The position numbers were made by a program, and so were the translations under genes. The notes below the pieces were generated by a model. The model saw nothing but the letters and a program-made list of their open reading frames with translations. It made no database searches and was not told the origin of the DNA. Shown here in pieces: positions 28,171 to 36,496 of a stretch of 53,117 nucleotides of DNA. Where the stretch lies: the NCBI RefSeq assembly GCF_030407455.1, contig NZ_JASDDJ010000020.1, positions 1 through 53,117 on the forward strand, read 5' to 3'. The first letter of the stretch is position 1. Each line of letters starts with the position of its first letter. Source of the DNA: Psychrobacter sp. 5A.1 (GTDB taxonomy: Bacteria > Pseudomonadota > Gammaproteobacteria > Pseudomonadales > Moraxellaceae).

Positions 28171-28236
28171 GATACCGTGTAAGCGACCACAATACGTTTT
28201 TTTGCTACCCTATCTAATGCCCAAAAGGTGATTTTT

Positions 28237-28701
28237 ATGGCAAGTTATCGAGATTTGACAGCATCTAATTCCGATGCGAATTCAATACGTGAGACTTACT
28301 CAGAGTCTAAAAGTGCGCCGTCAGCACTTGAGATTATGCAAGCCGAAATGGATGTGGCTCTAAAAAATAAGCAGAATAGCAACAGTGAACAAGTCTCTAA
28401 AGCTAACTCGGATGAGTTTATCGCAAAAAATATCAATGACGCTGGTGATAGAGTGCTAGATGATATACAAATATCTCGCGTGATAGAGATGGCGTGGGAA
28501 GATAGAACGCCATTTGGTGCTATAGAGCATAGCTACGGCCTGAATGAGACTGGTGTCATCAAGCTTATGCGTCAAGAGCTCAAGCCGTCGTCTTTTCGCT
28601 TATGGCGTCAGAGAGTGAGCAATCGTGCGACCAAACACGAGGCAAAACGCTCCTTTGACGTAGGCCGTGCTTATTGTAAGACCCAATACAAGCAGCGTTA
28701 A
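28237..28701 (+). CDS. TIGR03643/DUF2805-like protein
   Basis: A 154-residue soluble protein. The last 70 residues (RVIEMAWEDRTPFGAIEHSY, then LMRQELKPSSFRLWRQRVSN) match the compact helix-turn-helix-like family I know as TIGR03643/DUF2805. The first 80 residues are Ser/Asn-rich and probably disordered. Function is unknown; the fold could bind nucleic acid. I choose ATG 28237, six or more bases after AAAAGG; a GTG nine bases earlier is possible. It follows fghA by 66 bp. Confidence 0.75.
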   Translation: MASYRDLTASNSDANSIRETYSESKSAPSALEIMQAEMDVALKNKQNSNSEQVSKANSDEFIAKNINDAGDRVLDDIQISRVIEMAWEDRTPFGAIEHSYGLNETGVIKLMRQELKPSSFRLWRQRVSNRATKHEAKRSFDVGRAYCKTQYKQR

Positions 28702-28819
28702 TGAACTAAGTATTTATTGGATGTCAGTATATAAAAGGCGCGCAGCCTATGTGAGCCTGTTAAAATGTTCTTTTTAGTTTATCCATATCTTATATAAACA
28801 TAAATTAGGTAGCTCAATT

Positions 28820-29509
28820 ATGATCAGTCCTGCTAAACCTTACCTTATTGCACCATCGATCCTCTCAGCTGACTTTGCGCGATTGGGCGAAGAAGTTGAG
28901 AAAGTATTGGAGTCGGGTGCCGATGTGATTCATTTTGATGTGATGGACAATCATTACGTACCCAATTTGACGTTTGGTAGTATGATTTGTAAGGCGTTGC
29001 GTGATTATGGCGTGGATGCCCCAATCGATGTACATCTGATGGTATCACCTGTCGATAGTATGATTGAGCAGTTCTTGGAAGCGGGTGCGAGCATTATTAC
29101 TTTTCATCCAGAAGCCAGTGGACACATTGACCGTTCATTACAGCTGATTAAAGACGGTGGCGCTGAGTGCGGTTTGGTATTGAACCCTGCGACTTCATTG
29201 CATCATTTGGATTACGTCATGGATAAAGTGGATCAAATCTTACTGATGAGTGTCAACCCTGGCTTTGGTGGACAATCGTTTATTGAAGGTACGCTAGATA
29301 AAGTTCGTCAAGTCCGTCAGCGTATTATTACCAGTGGCCGAGACATTAGATTAGAAGTCGATGGCGGTGTCAAAGCCAGTAATATTCGTGCGATAGCTGA
29401 GGCGGGCGCGGATATGTTTGTGGCAGGTTCTGCGATATTCAATCAAGAAGATTATAAAGCGGCTATCGATGATATGCGTGCAGAGCTTGCATTGGCTAAT
29501 AACAGCTAG
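28820..29509 (+). CDS. rpe: Ribulose-phosphate 3-epimerase
   Basis: Interconverts ribulose 5-phosphate and xylulose 5-phosphate in the pentose phosphate pathway. The TIM-barrel blocks are clear: [17 protein letters not shown], the metal site [25 protein letters not shown], the phosphate-site region [10 protein letters not shown], and [11 protein letters not shown]. 229 residues is normal. No gph or trpS follows, unlike E. coli. Confidence 0.97.
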   Translation: MISPAKPYLIAPSILSADFARLGEEVEKVLESGADVIHFDVMDNHYVPNLTFGSMICKALRDYGVDAPIDVHLMVSPVDSMIEQFLEAGASIITFHPEASGHIDRSLQLIKDGGAECGLVLNPATSLHHLDYVMDKVDQILLMSVNPGFGGQSFIEGTLDKVRQVRQRIITSGRDIRLEVDGGVKASNIRAIAEAGADMFVAGSAIFNQEDYKAAIDDMRAELALANNS

Positions 29510-29615
29510 CGAGTTTTGTATGGTTAATGAACGCTATTAGCCATACAAAAATAGTCTTAAAATGTGCTGTATAACTTATAACGGTGCCTAACTGCAAGTG
29601 ACGTAAAGGTGAAAT

Positions 29616-29993
29616 ATGGACACAAAAAACGCTACTAATTCATCAGAATTGCCTGAGACAGTGCAACTCGCTGAGCAGAAATTTCAAAGTGAGACACAAC
29701 AACGCAGCTTGGTGCCAAAGGGTATTACTATTGGCTTAGCAGTGTTTGCGCTTGTGCTTAGTTTGGCAGGTTATGGTTTTCGCCTAATGGTCGGCGATGA
29801 CACTGGTGACGTGTTACGCCATGCTGCGGTCATTGTGCCTGCATTTATGCTTGGTATTCCTCTATTCTTCTGGGTCGGCTCTCGCATACTCAACAAGGTT
29901 AAAGGCATGCATATTGAGGGCTGGAATGCTATCAGCTTGGGCTATTTGACGTCTTGTATATCGATGCTATGGCTGATGGGTACTTATAGTTAA
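29616..29993 (+). CDS. Small membrane protein, unknown
   Basis: A 125-residue protein with a soluble 40-residue N-terminus and three hydrophobic segments (about 42-65, 70-93 and 107-125). The ATG follows AAAGGTGA, a good ribosome-binding site. I do not recognise a family. It is 106 bp after rpe. Confidence 0.65.
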   Translation: MDTKNATNSSELPETVQLAEQKFQSETQQRSLVPKGITIGLAVFALVLSLAGYGFRLMVGDDTGDVLRHAAVIVPAFMLGIPLFFWVGSRILNKVKGMHIEGWNAISLGYLTSCISMLWLMGTYS

Positions 29994-30117
29994 AGGCTTT
30001 AGCAGCAAAGACGATGCTACTTAACACAGGTAGGTAGTGTTGTCATATTTTTATAAGCTGTTTTCTATACACTTTTAATCATGAAGTCATGCTCTATAAG
30101 CATGGCTGGGATTTTAC

Positions 30118-30429
30118 ATGCGAATCATACCGACCAAGATTGCCAACATTATTTATCCAAAAGACCTACCAAATGGTTTGTTTACAAGCTTAATTATAGC
30201 CTGTTTGTTAATGGGCCTAGCTTCGCTGCGTCATGGTACAGATTTACAAGGTTGGCTAAATGTCATTGAAAACTGGCTGCTGATGCTGCTCATATTGCCT
30301 ACCGCGACCGCCACCGTTGCACTGCCATTCAAATATCGTGACCCCACCCTTGAGCTAAAGCTTGTTTATTACCTAGGGATGTTTGTGGCCTTCTTATTTA
30401 CGTTAGGAAAGCTGCGTTATTGGCGCTAA
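30118..30429 (+). CDS. Small membrane protein, unknown
   Basis: 103 residues, with three hydrophobic segments (about 20-35, 52-68 and 84-98) and a basic end (GKLRYWR). No family recognised and no strong ribosome-binding site, but the frame has coding-like hydrophobic structure and lies in the same direction as its neighbours. Confidence 0.55.
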   Translation: MRIIPTKIANIIYPKDLPNGLFTSLIIACLLMGLASLRHGTDLQGWLNVIENWLLMLLILPTATATVALPFKYRDPTLELKLVYYLGMFVAFLFTLGKLRYWR

Positions 30430-30615
30430 TTATATACCAGTTGCATTGTATTCAAGCTGCGGTTATATCAAAGACTTATATGACGGCCCTTGAATTTCAA
30501 TGTCAAAGCGTCCATTGTATGAGTAAGACAGTTTTACCCGTACGACTGTAAAACAATCACTTTGCCCCATACGATTTTTTTGCAAGTATTCAACGGGATA
30601 ATGAGGAACATATTA

Positions 30616-30927
30616 ATGCCATACGATATCGATAATGATATAGAAGTAGATAACGAGAATACCGACCAATTTGCAGGCTTTGCCAAAGAAACCACACTAG
30701 AGCTGGTGGAAGCTGATGACGGTAGGTTGTTATTGCGTGATGCTGAACAAGATGAAGCACCGCTGATGACCATTGATTTTTCTGAGAAGCTAAAAGAGTT
30801 GCTTGGTAGTGATACTCAAGCGATTGGTCAGCATATGATTCATGCAGCGATTCAGGTCATTATGCAAAAGCAAATGAGTCAATGGCATGCACATGTCTAT
30901 GATAAAGAGCCAACACATTACAGCTGA
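30616..30927 (+). CDS. Small acidic soluble protein, unknown
   Basis: 103 residues, acidic (DIDNDIEVDNENTD) with a predicted helical C-terminus (IGQHMIHAAIQVIMQKQM) and several His near the end. ATG 30616 follows TGAGGAA, so I prefer it to the upstream ATG at 30562. It is followed at once by a strong terminator. I do not recognise a family. Confidence 0.6.
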   Translation: MPYDIDNDIEVDNENTDQFAGFAKETTLELVEADDGRLLLRDAEQDEAPLMTIDFSEKLKELLGSDTQAIGQHMIHAAIQVIMQKQMSQWHAHVYDKEPTHYS

Positions 30928-30972
30928 TGAGTGATTAAATGAGTCGCTAGTGATAGATAATTAATCAAGACG

Positions 30973-31008
30973 AAAAAAAGGGTTTATCAATTGATAAACC
31001 CTTTTTTT
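30973..31008. terminator. Bidirectional terminator, perfect 36-bp palindrome
   Basis: Each arm (A7, GGGTTTATCAA) is 18 bp with perfect pairing, flanked by A- and T-runs on both sides. It serves the gene ending at 30927 (+) and rpmG ending at 31037 (-). Confidence 0.92.
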
Positions 31009-31036
31009 CAGATAAAACCATTGATAAAAATGGTAA

Positions 31037-31192
31037 TTATTTGATTTTAGCTTCTTTAAAGATCACATGCTGGCGTACTTTTGGATCAAACTTTTTGATT
31101 TCCATTTTGCCAGGCATAGTGCGCTTGTTTTTAGTAGTGGTGTAGTAATACCCAGTACCAGCTGTTGATACTAACTTAATTTTATCTCTCAT
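31037..31192 (-). CDS. rpmG: 50S ribosomal protein bL33
   Basis: 51 residues, starting [20 protein letters not shown] and ending with lysine-rich [18 protein letters not shown], a typical bL33. It lacks the paired cysteines (CxxC...CxxC) of zinc-type bL33, so it should not bind zinc. It follows rpmB by 135 bp, the usual rpmB-rpmG pair, and ends at the 36-bp palindromic terminator. The ATG has AGGAAAG upstream on the minus strand. Confidence 0.95.
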   Translation of the reverse strand: MRDKIKLVSTAGTGYYYTTTKNKRTMPGKMEIKKFDPKVRQHVIFKEAKIK

Positions 31193-31253
31193 GATAGCTT
31201 TCCTGTAAATGAGGGGTCTTCAAACGATAGGTACGGATCTAAAATAGTAAGTA

Positions 31254-31270
31254 GCTACATAAGATGTAGC
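31254..31270 (-). other. Hairpin between rpmB and rpmG
   Basis: GCTACAT (31254-31260) pairs with ATGTAGC (31264-31270) around 3 bases. It lies in the 135-bp rpmB-rpmG spacer and has no U-tract, so it may set transcript processing or stability. Confidence 0.35.
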
Positions 31271-31327
31271 AGAAAAGCAGCCTAATTGCTGAAAATCATC
31301 AACATATCAAGCTGCAAGTCTTTTAAC

Positions 31328-31564
31328 TTAAACTTTTTGACCTTGTGCGCGCATATCTGCTAACACTTTATCGATACCAAGTTTGTCAATAGTGCGCATA
31401 CCTTTGGTAGACACACGTAGACGTACAAAACGATTTTCAGACTCTACCCAAAAACGATGGTTATGAAGGTTTGGTAGAAAGCGACGACGGGTTTTGTTGT
31501 TTGCGTGCGAAACATTATTACCCACCATAGGGCGCTTTCCAGTCACTTGGCAAACTCGAGACAT
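31328..31564 (-). CDS. rpmB: 50S ribosomal protein bL28
   Basis: 78 residues: [40 protein letters not shown] and a C-terminal [20 protein letters not shown] are the standard bL28 blocks. TAGGAG precedes the ATG on the minus strand. It is the first gene of rpmB-rpmG. Confidence 0.98.
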   Translation of the reverse strand: MSRVCQVTGKRPMVGNNVSHANNKTRRRFLPNLHNHRFWVESENRFVRLRVSTKGMRTIDKLGIDKVLADMRAQGQKV

Positions 31565-31584
31565 GGCGAACTCCTAATCTATGA

Positions 31585-31605
31585 GGTATGAGTTTTTCTC
31601 ATACC
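31585..31605 (-). promoter_or_regulatory. Hairpin in the rpmB 5' leader
   Basis: GGTATGAG (31585-31592) and CTCATACC (31598-31605) form a perfect 8-bp stem with a 5-base loop, ending 20 bp before the rpmB start codon and next to its ribosome-binding site. It could serve in translational control; not shown. Confidence 0.4.
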
Positions 31606-32048
31606 AGTCTGGGCAAGTTGCACGTTTTTGCGGCATGGACACAGCAAGCGGCAGCTTTGCACCAAACAAAACTATATGAATGTTGAGTTGATATTACTGT
31701 TATCTAAAGGCAAATAACAAGCATACCAATTCAGAAAATTTTAAAGCCGACATTTATACCATAAAAGAGATGAATACTCAAATATTTTTGTGATAACTGT
31801 TGGATTAAAGGAGGGCTATTATACCCTGAAATGAAGGCACTATGTTGTTGATTATTTAATAGTAAAAATTATTTTTTAGTTGTAAGTTATAACAAAAGTC
31901 AGTAAAGTTGCTGTTATATATTTAATACAATCTGTTAATACAACTGACATTCCTGTAAATCTATGTATCATTACCAATCTATTATGATTCTGTGTAATGA
32001 TTTTTCCTATTTACTTGAATAACTTACTGCTCATGCGGAGTCCAAAAC
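31606..32048. other. AT-rich spacer, rpmB / lipoprotein divergent region
   Basis: About 440 bp with no credible gene. It must contain the rpmB promoter and that of the lipoprotein. A TATAAT on the minus strand (about 31818) is the best -10 for rpmB, but I see no matching -35. Confidence 0.5.
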
Positions 32049-34115
32049 ATGTCATATCCATCATTACCTACTTCTAAGTTGTTCCAGTTAACAGCGCTCA
32101 CATTATCGTTGGCCTTAGCGGGTTGTGGCGGTGGTGGTGGCGGTGATACTGTAGATTCTATCGCCCCTAAGCCGGGTGGTACGGGGAGTACGGACGGTAC
32201 GGGTGAAAATCCAGATGGTTCTTCTGCTAATGCAAGCGAAGTATATATATCAGCTGAAAAAAACCAGCTATTGACAGGTAGTGATAAGACTACTGTCAAT
32301 ATTAGAGTGACGGACAAAAATGGTGGTATTGTCAGCAACACTCCAGTCAGTATAAATATTACTGATGCAGCGCTATATGGATTGTCTTTAAGTGGTGCCT
32401 CTAGCCAAATAACCGATGATCAAGGTCTTGTTGCTGTTGAGTTATTACAAAGTACAGTCGGTATTGACTCTCAATTGAATCATGAAAGTATATTGACTGT
32501 TACTATTAATGCAAACAGTAATATCATTAAACAAAACCTTCCCATCTTGGTGTCTGGTACTAGCACAAGTAATGTCGTCTCTTCCAAAAACGTGGTAGAG
32601 GCTGGTGAAAATTTCAGCGTATCTGGACAAATTTTAGATGGCACCGCAAAGCCAGTGGCTAATGCCAATGTTGTTTTGTATAGCAATGATAAAGAAGCAA
32701 TAACTGGTACAACAGATAATAACGGTAAATTCATTTTTGATTTAAATGCGTCGAATTTAGAGGCGTCAGATGTTGGCTACTTATTTAGCATCGAGGTTCG
32801 AGGAGAGAAAGTCTCTCAACGTATTCCTGATATATTAAGTGTGGCAGCTGCAAGTAGTTCAACCATGAGTTTTTCACAAACTACCGACATTGTTGTAGGG
32901 GATAAACAAAAAATAACTCTGAATGTTCCAGACTCTGTGAATGGCGATATTGTGTATGTTTCTACTAATAAAGGTAAAGTACTAGCAAGCCTTAATGACA
33001 CTCAGTCTAGCTCACGTAAAGCATTAACTGTAGTTAACAAAAAAATAGATTTTTATATTGACTCAAACGTACCTGGTACAGCAACTATAAGGGCGGAAAA
33101 TGGTACTGATGCCAAAGAAGTTTCATTAGATTTTGTCTCTATTGAGCCAACTAAGTTGCTACTACAAATAGAGCGTGCTGTTCTTGGGGCAAGTGGTTCA
33201 ACTTCGGTAATCGCAAGAGTTTTGGACAAAAATGATGCCCCAGTAAAAAATGCTATCGTGCAGTTTACGACGACTAAAGATGCATCTGGCGGAAGTTTAG
33301 GTCAAGGAGTGGCCTATACGGATGATAGTGGTCGAGCTAAAGTAACTTATAATGCTGGGAAAAATCCAACGAGCACAAACGGTGTTATCATTGAAGCTCA
33401 AGTTCAGTCAATCAAGTTGCCGAATGGGCAGGAAAAAGCGGTAAATACGCTTATAGATAGTTCAGCAATTACAGTTCAGACTAAGTCATCATATATTAGT
33501 TTTGCTTTTGCTGATAAAGTTTCTGTAGATAGTAGTGAGATATACTATTTCCGTAAAGGATCTGTTAGTGTGCTCAATAGTTCTGGTAAGCCAGCAATTA
33601 ATCAGCCAGTTTCTATTAACTTGATTCCTGATAGTTATTTAAAAGGTGAATTTATTGTTGATAGAGAAAGATTCGAAGACGATGATGTAATTTGGAATTG
33701 GTACCGAGTTTGGAAACAAAAAGCTGTTACCTGTGAAAATGAAGATAAAAATAACAATTCAATTTTAGACATAGGTGAGGATTTTAACGGTAATGGTCTA
33801 TTGGATCCAGTTAATGTGACAGCCGTGCTTAACAAGGATGGTCAGTTAGTTGATTCTAGCCAAGATTTTAACTTCATAACAGATGATTCTGGCAGAGTTG
33901 ACTTTTCTATACGTTATGCAAAACAATATGCAAACTGGTACAGAGCTAATGTTACCGTAAATACGCGAGTAGATGGTAGCGAGTCACAACAATCTAGAAT
34001 GATAGACTTCCCAGCATTAGTAGATGATATCAGTTCACCTACTGCTGATAATCTAAGACGTCCGAATACGAAGAGTCCGTTTGGTACTGACTTGAGTTGT
34101 TCTAGTTCTAAATAG
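32049..34115 (+). CDS. Surface lipoprotein with bacterial Ig-like (Big_1) repeats
   Basis: 688 residues with a lipoprotein signal (LALAGC, lipid Cys at residue 26) followed by seven glycines. The rest is beta-rich with at least two invasin/intimin-type Ig units: PTKLLLQIERAVLGASGSTS, VIARVLDKNDAPVKNA, then YTDDSGRAKVTYNA; a similar unit starts near SAEKNQLLTGSDKTTVNIRV. A carboxypeptidase-regulatory-like segment lies near residues 190-260. Around residue 565 is an Asp/Asn-rich stretch (NEDKNNNSILDIGEDFNGNG) of the kind that binds calcium. It is probably attached to the outer membrane and may be exposed. Base composition is more AT-rich than neighbouring genes. Role unknown; adhesion is a guess. 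It ends at a strong terminator. Confidence 0.8.
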   Translation: MSYPSLPTSKLFQLTALTLSLALAGCGGGGGGDTVDSIAPKPGGTGSTDGTGENPDGSSANASEVYISAEKNQLLTGSDKTTVNIRVTDKNGGIVSNTPVSINITDAALYGLSLSGASSQITDDQGLVAVELLQSTVGIDSQLNHESILTVTINANSNIIKQNLPILVSGTSTSNVVSSKNVVEAGENFSVSGQILDGTAKPVANANVVLYSNDKEAITGTTDNNGKFIFDLNASNLEASDVGYLFSIEVRGEKVSQRIPDILSVAAASSSTMSFSQTTDIVVGDKQKITLNVPDSVNGDIVYVSTNKGKVLASLNDTQSSSRKALTVVNKKIDFYIDSNVPGTATIRAENGTDAKEVSLDFVSIEPTKLLLQIERAVLGASGSTSVIARVLDKNDAPVKNAIVQFTTTKDASGGSLGQGVAYTDDSGRAKVTYNAGKNPTSTNGVIIEAQVQSIKLPNGQEKAVNTLIDSSAITVQTKSSYISFAFADKVSVDSSEIYYFRKGSVSVLNSSGKPAINQPVSINLIPDSYLKGEFIVDRERFEDDDVIWNWYRVWKQKAVTCENEDKNNNSILDIGEDFNGNGLLDPVNVTAVLNKDGQLVDSSQDFNFITDDSGRVDFSIRYAKQYANWYRANVTVNTRVDGSESQQSRMIDFPALVDDISSPTADNLRRPNTKSPFGTDLSCSSSK

Positions 34116-34130
34116 AACTTATTTTAATAC

Positions 34131-34161
34131 AAAAACCCCCAACCACGTGTTGGGGGTTTTT
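34131..34161 (+). terminator. Terminator of the lipoprotein gene
   Basis: AAAAACCCCCAA pairs with TTGGGGGTTTTT around 7 bases. The T-run completes a strong intrinsic terminator. Confidence 0.88.
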
Positions 34162-34294
34162 GCGTTATCAGCCTAAATAACTAAAAACAACCAACTCTCT
34201 CAGCAAAGTTTCGCAAAACAGATTAAAATAACCGGTTTATTATGCTGACAGCAGTTTTTCAGCGATGAGTCATCATTTTTACATTGGGCGTACT

Positions 34295-35215
34295 ATGTCA
34301 GACAATACCAAAACAGTGTCATTATCGAACACAGCTTCGCAGAGCAAACCAGTCACTACTGCTATTGATACAGCCACTCTTTTGATTAAGTGCAAAGATC
34401 AAGCAGGTATCGTACAAGCGGTTTCTGAATTTATTCATCGCTACGGTGCAAATATCATCACGCTAGATCAGTATTCAACGGCTCATGAAGGTGGACAGTA
34501 CTTTATGCGTTTAGAGTTTGCCTTAGCAGGATTGAGTGAAATTATTGATAATTTTGAGGCCAGCTTTGCGCATACTGTTGCCAAACGTCATAACATGGAT
34601 TGGCGTTTACATAACAATGCGATGAAAACTAAGGTCGGTATTTTGGTATCGAAGTTTGATCACGCGTTATTAGATTTGTTATGGCGTCACCAGCGCGGTC
34701 TGCTTGATTGCGAGATTACCTCTGTCGTCAGTAACCATCCTGACTTACGTCAATCGGTAGAAAACTTCGGTATTACTTTCCATCATGTACCAGTGACTAA
34801 GAATAATAAAGCTGAGGCAGAAGAGCAGATTCATGAATTAATGGCAGGCAATGACTTGCTCGTATTGGCGCGTTATATGCAGATATTATCGTCTGACTTT
34901 GTCAAGCGCTGGCCGATGCAGATTATTAATATTCACCATTCATTCTTACCAGCGTTTGTGGGTGCAGACCCTTATCGTCAAGCCTATGATAAAGGCGTTA
35001 AGCTCATCGGAGCAACGGCGCACTATGTCACAGCTGAGCTTGACCAAGGGCCTATCATTGAGCAGGATGTGCACCGTGTGACGCATCGTCAAGGTGTGAT
35101 AGAGTTACGTGCTATCGGCCGTGATATCGAGCGTAATGTATTAGCACGTGCTGTGAATTGGCATGTGCAAAATCGTGTGATTGTGGCAGGGAACAAGACC
35201 GTGGTTTTTAACTAA
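34295..35215 (+). CDS. purU: Formyltetrahydrofolate deformylase PurU
   Basis: Hydrolyses 10-formyl-THF to formate plus THF, balancing one-carbon units for purine synthesis. An N-terminal ACT domain (LLIKCKDQAGIVQAVSEFI) precedes the formyltransferase domain with NIHHSFLPAFVGADPYRQAY and GATAHYVTAELDQGPIIEQD. The family's Asn, His and Asp catalytic residues are visible in those blocks. From ATG 34295 it has 306 residues; the ATG at 34265 adds ten. Neither has a clear ribosome-binding site. Confidence 0.93.
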   Translation: MSDNTKTVSLSNTASQSKPVTTAIDTATLLIKCKDQAGIVQAVSEFIHRYGANIITLDQYSTAHEGGQYFMRLEFALAGLSEIIDNFEASFAHTVAKRHNMDWRLHNNAMKTKVGILVSKFDHALLDLLWRHQRGLLDCEITSVVSNHPDLRQSVENFGITFHHVPVTKNNKAEAEEQIHELMAGNDLLVLARYMQILSSDFVKRWPMQIINIHHSFLPAFVGADPYRQAYDKGVKLIGATAHYVTAELDQGPIIEQDVHRVTHRQGVIELRAIGRDIERNVLARAVNWHVQNRVIVAGNKTVVFN

Positions 35216-35261
35216 GACAAAGCAAATAGAAGAAATAGAAGACTTATCTAATACGATGCCA

Positions 35262-35301
35262 GTCGGCAGGAATAAATATTACTGCCGACCGCAATATTTT
35301 T
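35262..35301 (+). terminator. Possible terminator after purU
   Basis: GTCGGCAG pairs with CTGCCGAC (35262-35269, 35282-35289), with TTTTT a few bases later. The gap before the T-run makes it weaker than its neighbours. It lies between purU and the convergent ypjD-like gene. Confidence 0.5.
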
Positions 35302-35308
35302 GCTGGTT

Positions 35309-36100
35309 TTATAGCAGCATCTCTAAAACAAACTTGCTACCGACAAAACCAATGGCCAGTAGAATAAAGGCATAAATAGTAATGTTGGCAGCACGTTTGC
35401 CACGCCACCCTGCACGCCAACTACCAAATAGTAGTGTGCCAAATAATAACCATGAGAGCAGGCTAAAGACGGTCTTATGGACAATGTGTTGTGCCATCAG
35501 GTCTTGCACATAGACAAATCCAATGCCGAGCGCAATACTGAGCAAGACAAAGCCCACCAAAAGCATATCGAACAATAAGCTTTCCATACTTTGTAGTGAG
35601 GGGAGTTTATTGACCCAAAAGCGATGAATGGTATGATGCTTTAGCTCGCGGATTTGTAGACGTAAAAATAGCGCTTGTACCGCCGCCATCAGTAGCACAC
35701 AATAGGCAGCTAGTGATAATAGGATATGAGTCTCAAGCCCGATGCTGATATCCGTCAGCGGCTGATAAGGCGCACGACCGATATAGCCGACGGTCATACC
35801 GATCAGTGCAGTGGGTGCAGCTAAGATACCAAGGCTAAGAATCGGGCGATATAAACAAAACAACAAATAAAAGAATAAGAAAAATAAACTGGTCAGGCTG
35901 ATGATATTAAACAAGTTGAAATTCAGACCATATAGCGTCACGACATATGGATAGAGTAGTGTCGCATGGGCGGCCATACCGACTAGAAATAGGCCTAAAC
36001 TGACGCTTTTGTGGATAGGCTTATCCTGAGCCAGCGCCCAACCAATATGGATGCTGACTAAGATATAAGCCATGCTAGCAAGTAAGAATGCAAGGTGCAC
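35309..36100 (-). CDS. Cytochrome c assembly (CcsA/CcmC) family membrane protein, YpjD-like
   Basis: 263 residues with eight membrane segments and the family's short C-terminal half including HILLSLAAYCVLLMAAVQAL and KTVFSLLSWLLFGTLLFGSWR. The region with two His in membrane segments (HILLSL, HKTVFS) could bind haem. A YpjD-like protein lies divergently from ffh in E. coli and many proteobacteria, and the same pair is found here, which supports the name. Substrate not known. Confidence 0.8.
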   Translation of the reverse strand: MHLAFLLASMAYILVSIHIGWALAQDKPIHKSVSLGLFLVGMAAHATLLYPYVVTLYGLNFNLFNIISLTSLFFLFFYLLFCLYRPILSLGILAAPTALIGMTVGYIGRAPYQPLTDISIGLETHILLSLAAYCVLLMAAVQALFLRLQIRELKHHTIHRFWVNKLPSLQSMESLLFDMLLVGFVLLSIALGIGFVYVQDLMAQHIVHKTVFSLLSWLLFGTLLFGSWRAGWRGKRAANITIYAFILLAIGFVGSKFVLEMLL

Positions 36101-36496
36101 AGATAAAAAGCCTCATCTTATACTGAGCGTAAACTGGCCGCTCAATGTGTCGCTAAAGTGGTATTATCAGAATGATTAGAATAATCGACCAATTTATCAT
36201 AAAATGGTAGCCAGTTGAGCACCTTCTTGTGTATTCCTTATAAATGATTGGCTAGGATGCACATAACCATATATACAGTAAGTAGTCTATAAATCTAAGA
36301 GCCATGCGGTTTGCGGAACACCTATAAGTTTTGAGCCATGTTGATGCTATAGTATTGATAATATGATTTTTTATAATATTTCTTATCACGAAATATCCTA
36401 ATATTTTATAGTGTAACCTAATATTATTTATGAACCATTTGAATGGTTTGATTCAAAGTTATTTTAATTGAGTACTATTTTAATTGAGAGTTATTT
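36101..36496. other. Divergent promoter region ypjD-like / ffh (about 400 bp)
   Basis: AT-rich with no gene. Just before ffh there is a direct repeat of ATTTTAATTGAG (about 36459 and 36475), 16 bp apart, and a short palindrome CCATTTGAATGG at about 36435. The ffh start has only a weak ribosome-binding site. Confidence 0.5.

Noticed and set aside
36459..36490. Direct repeat ATTTTAATTGAG before ffh as an operator
   Set aside because: Very AT-rich, only two copies, and the second overlaps the leader of the gene; chance is likely.
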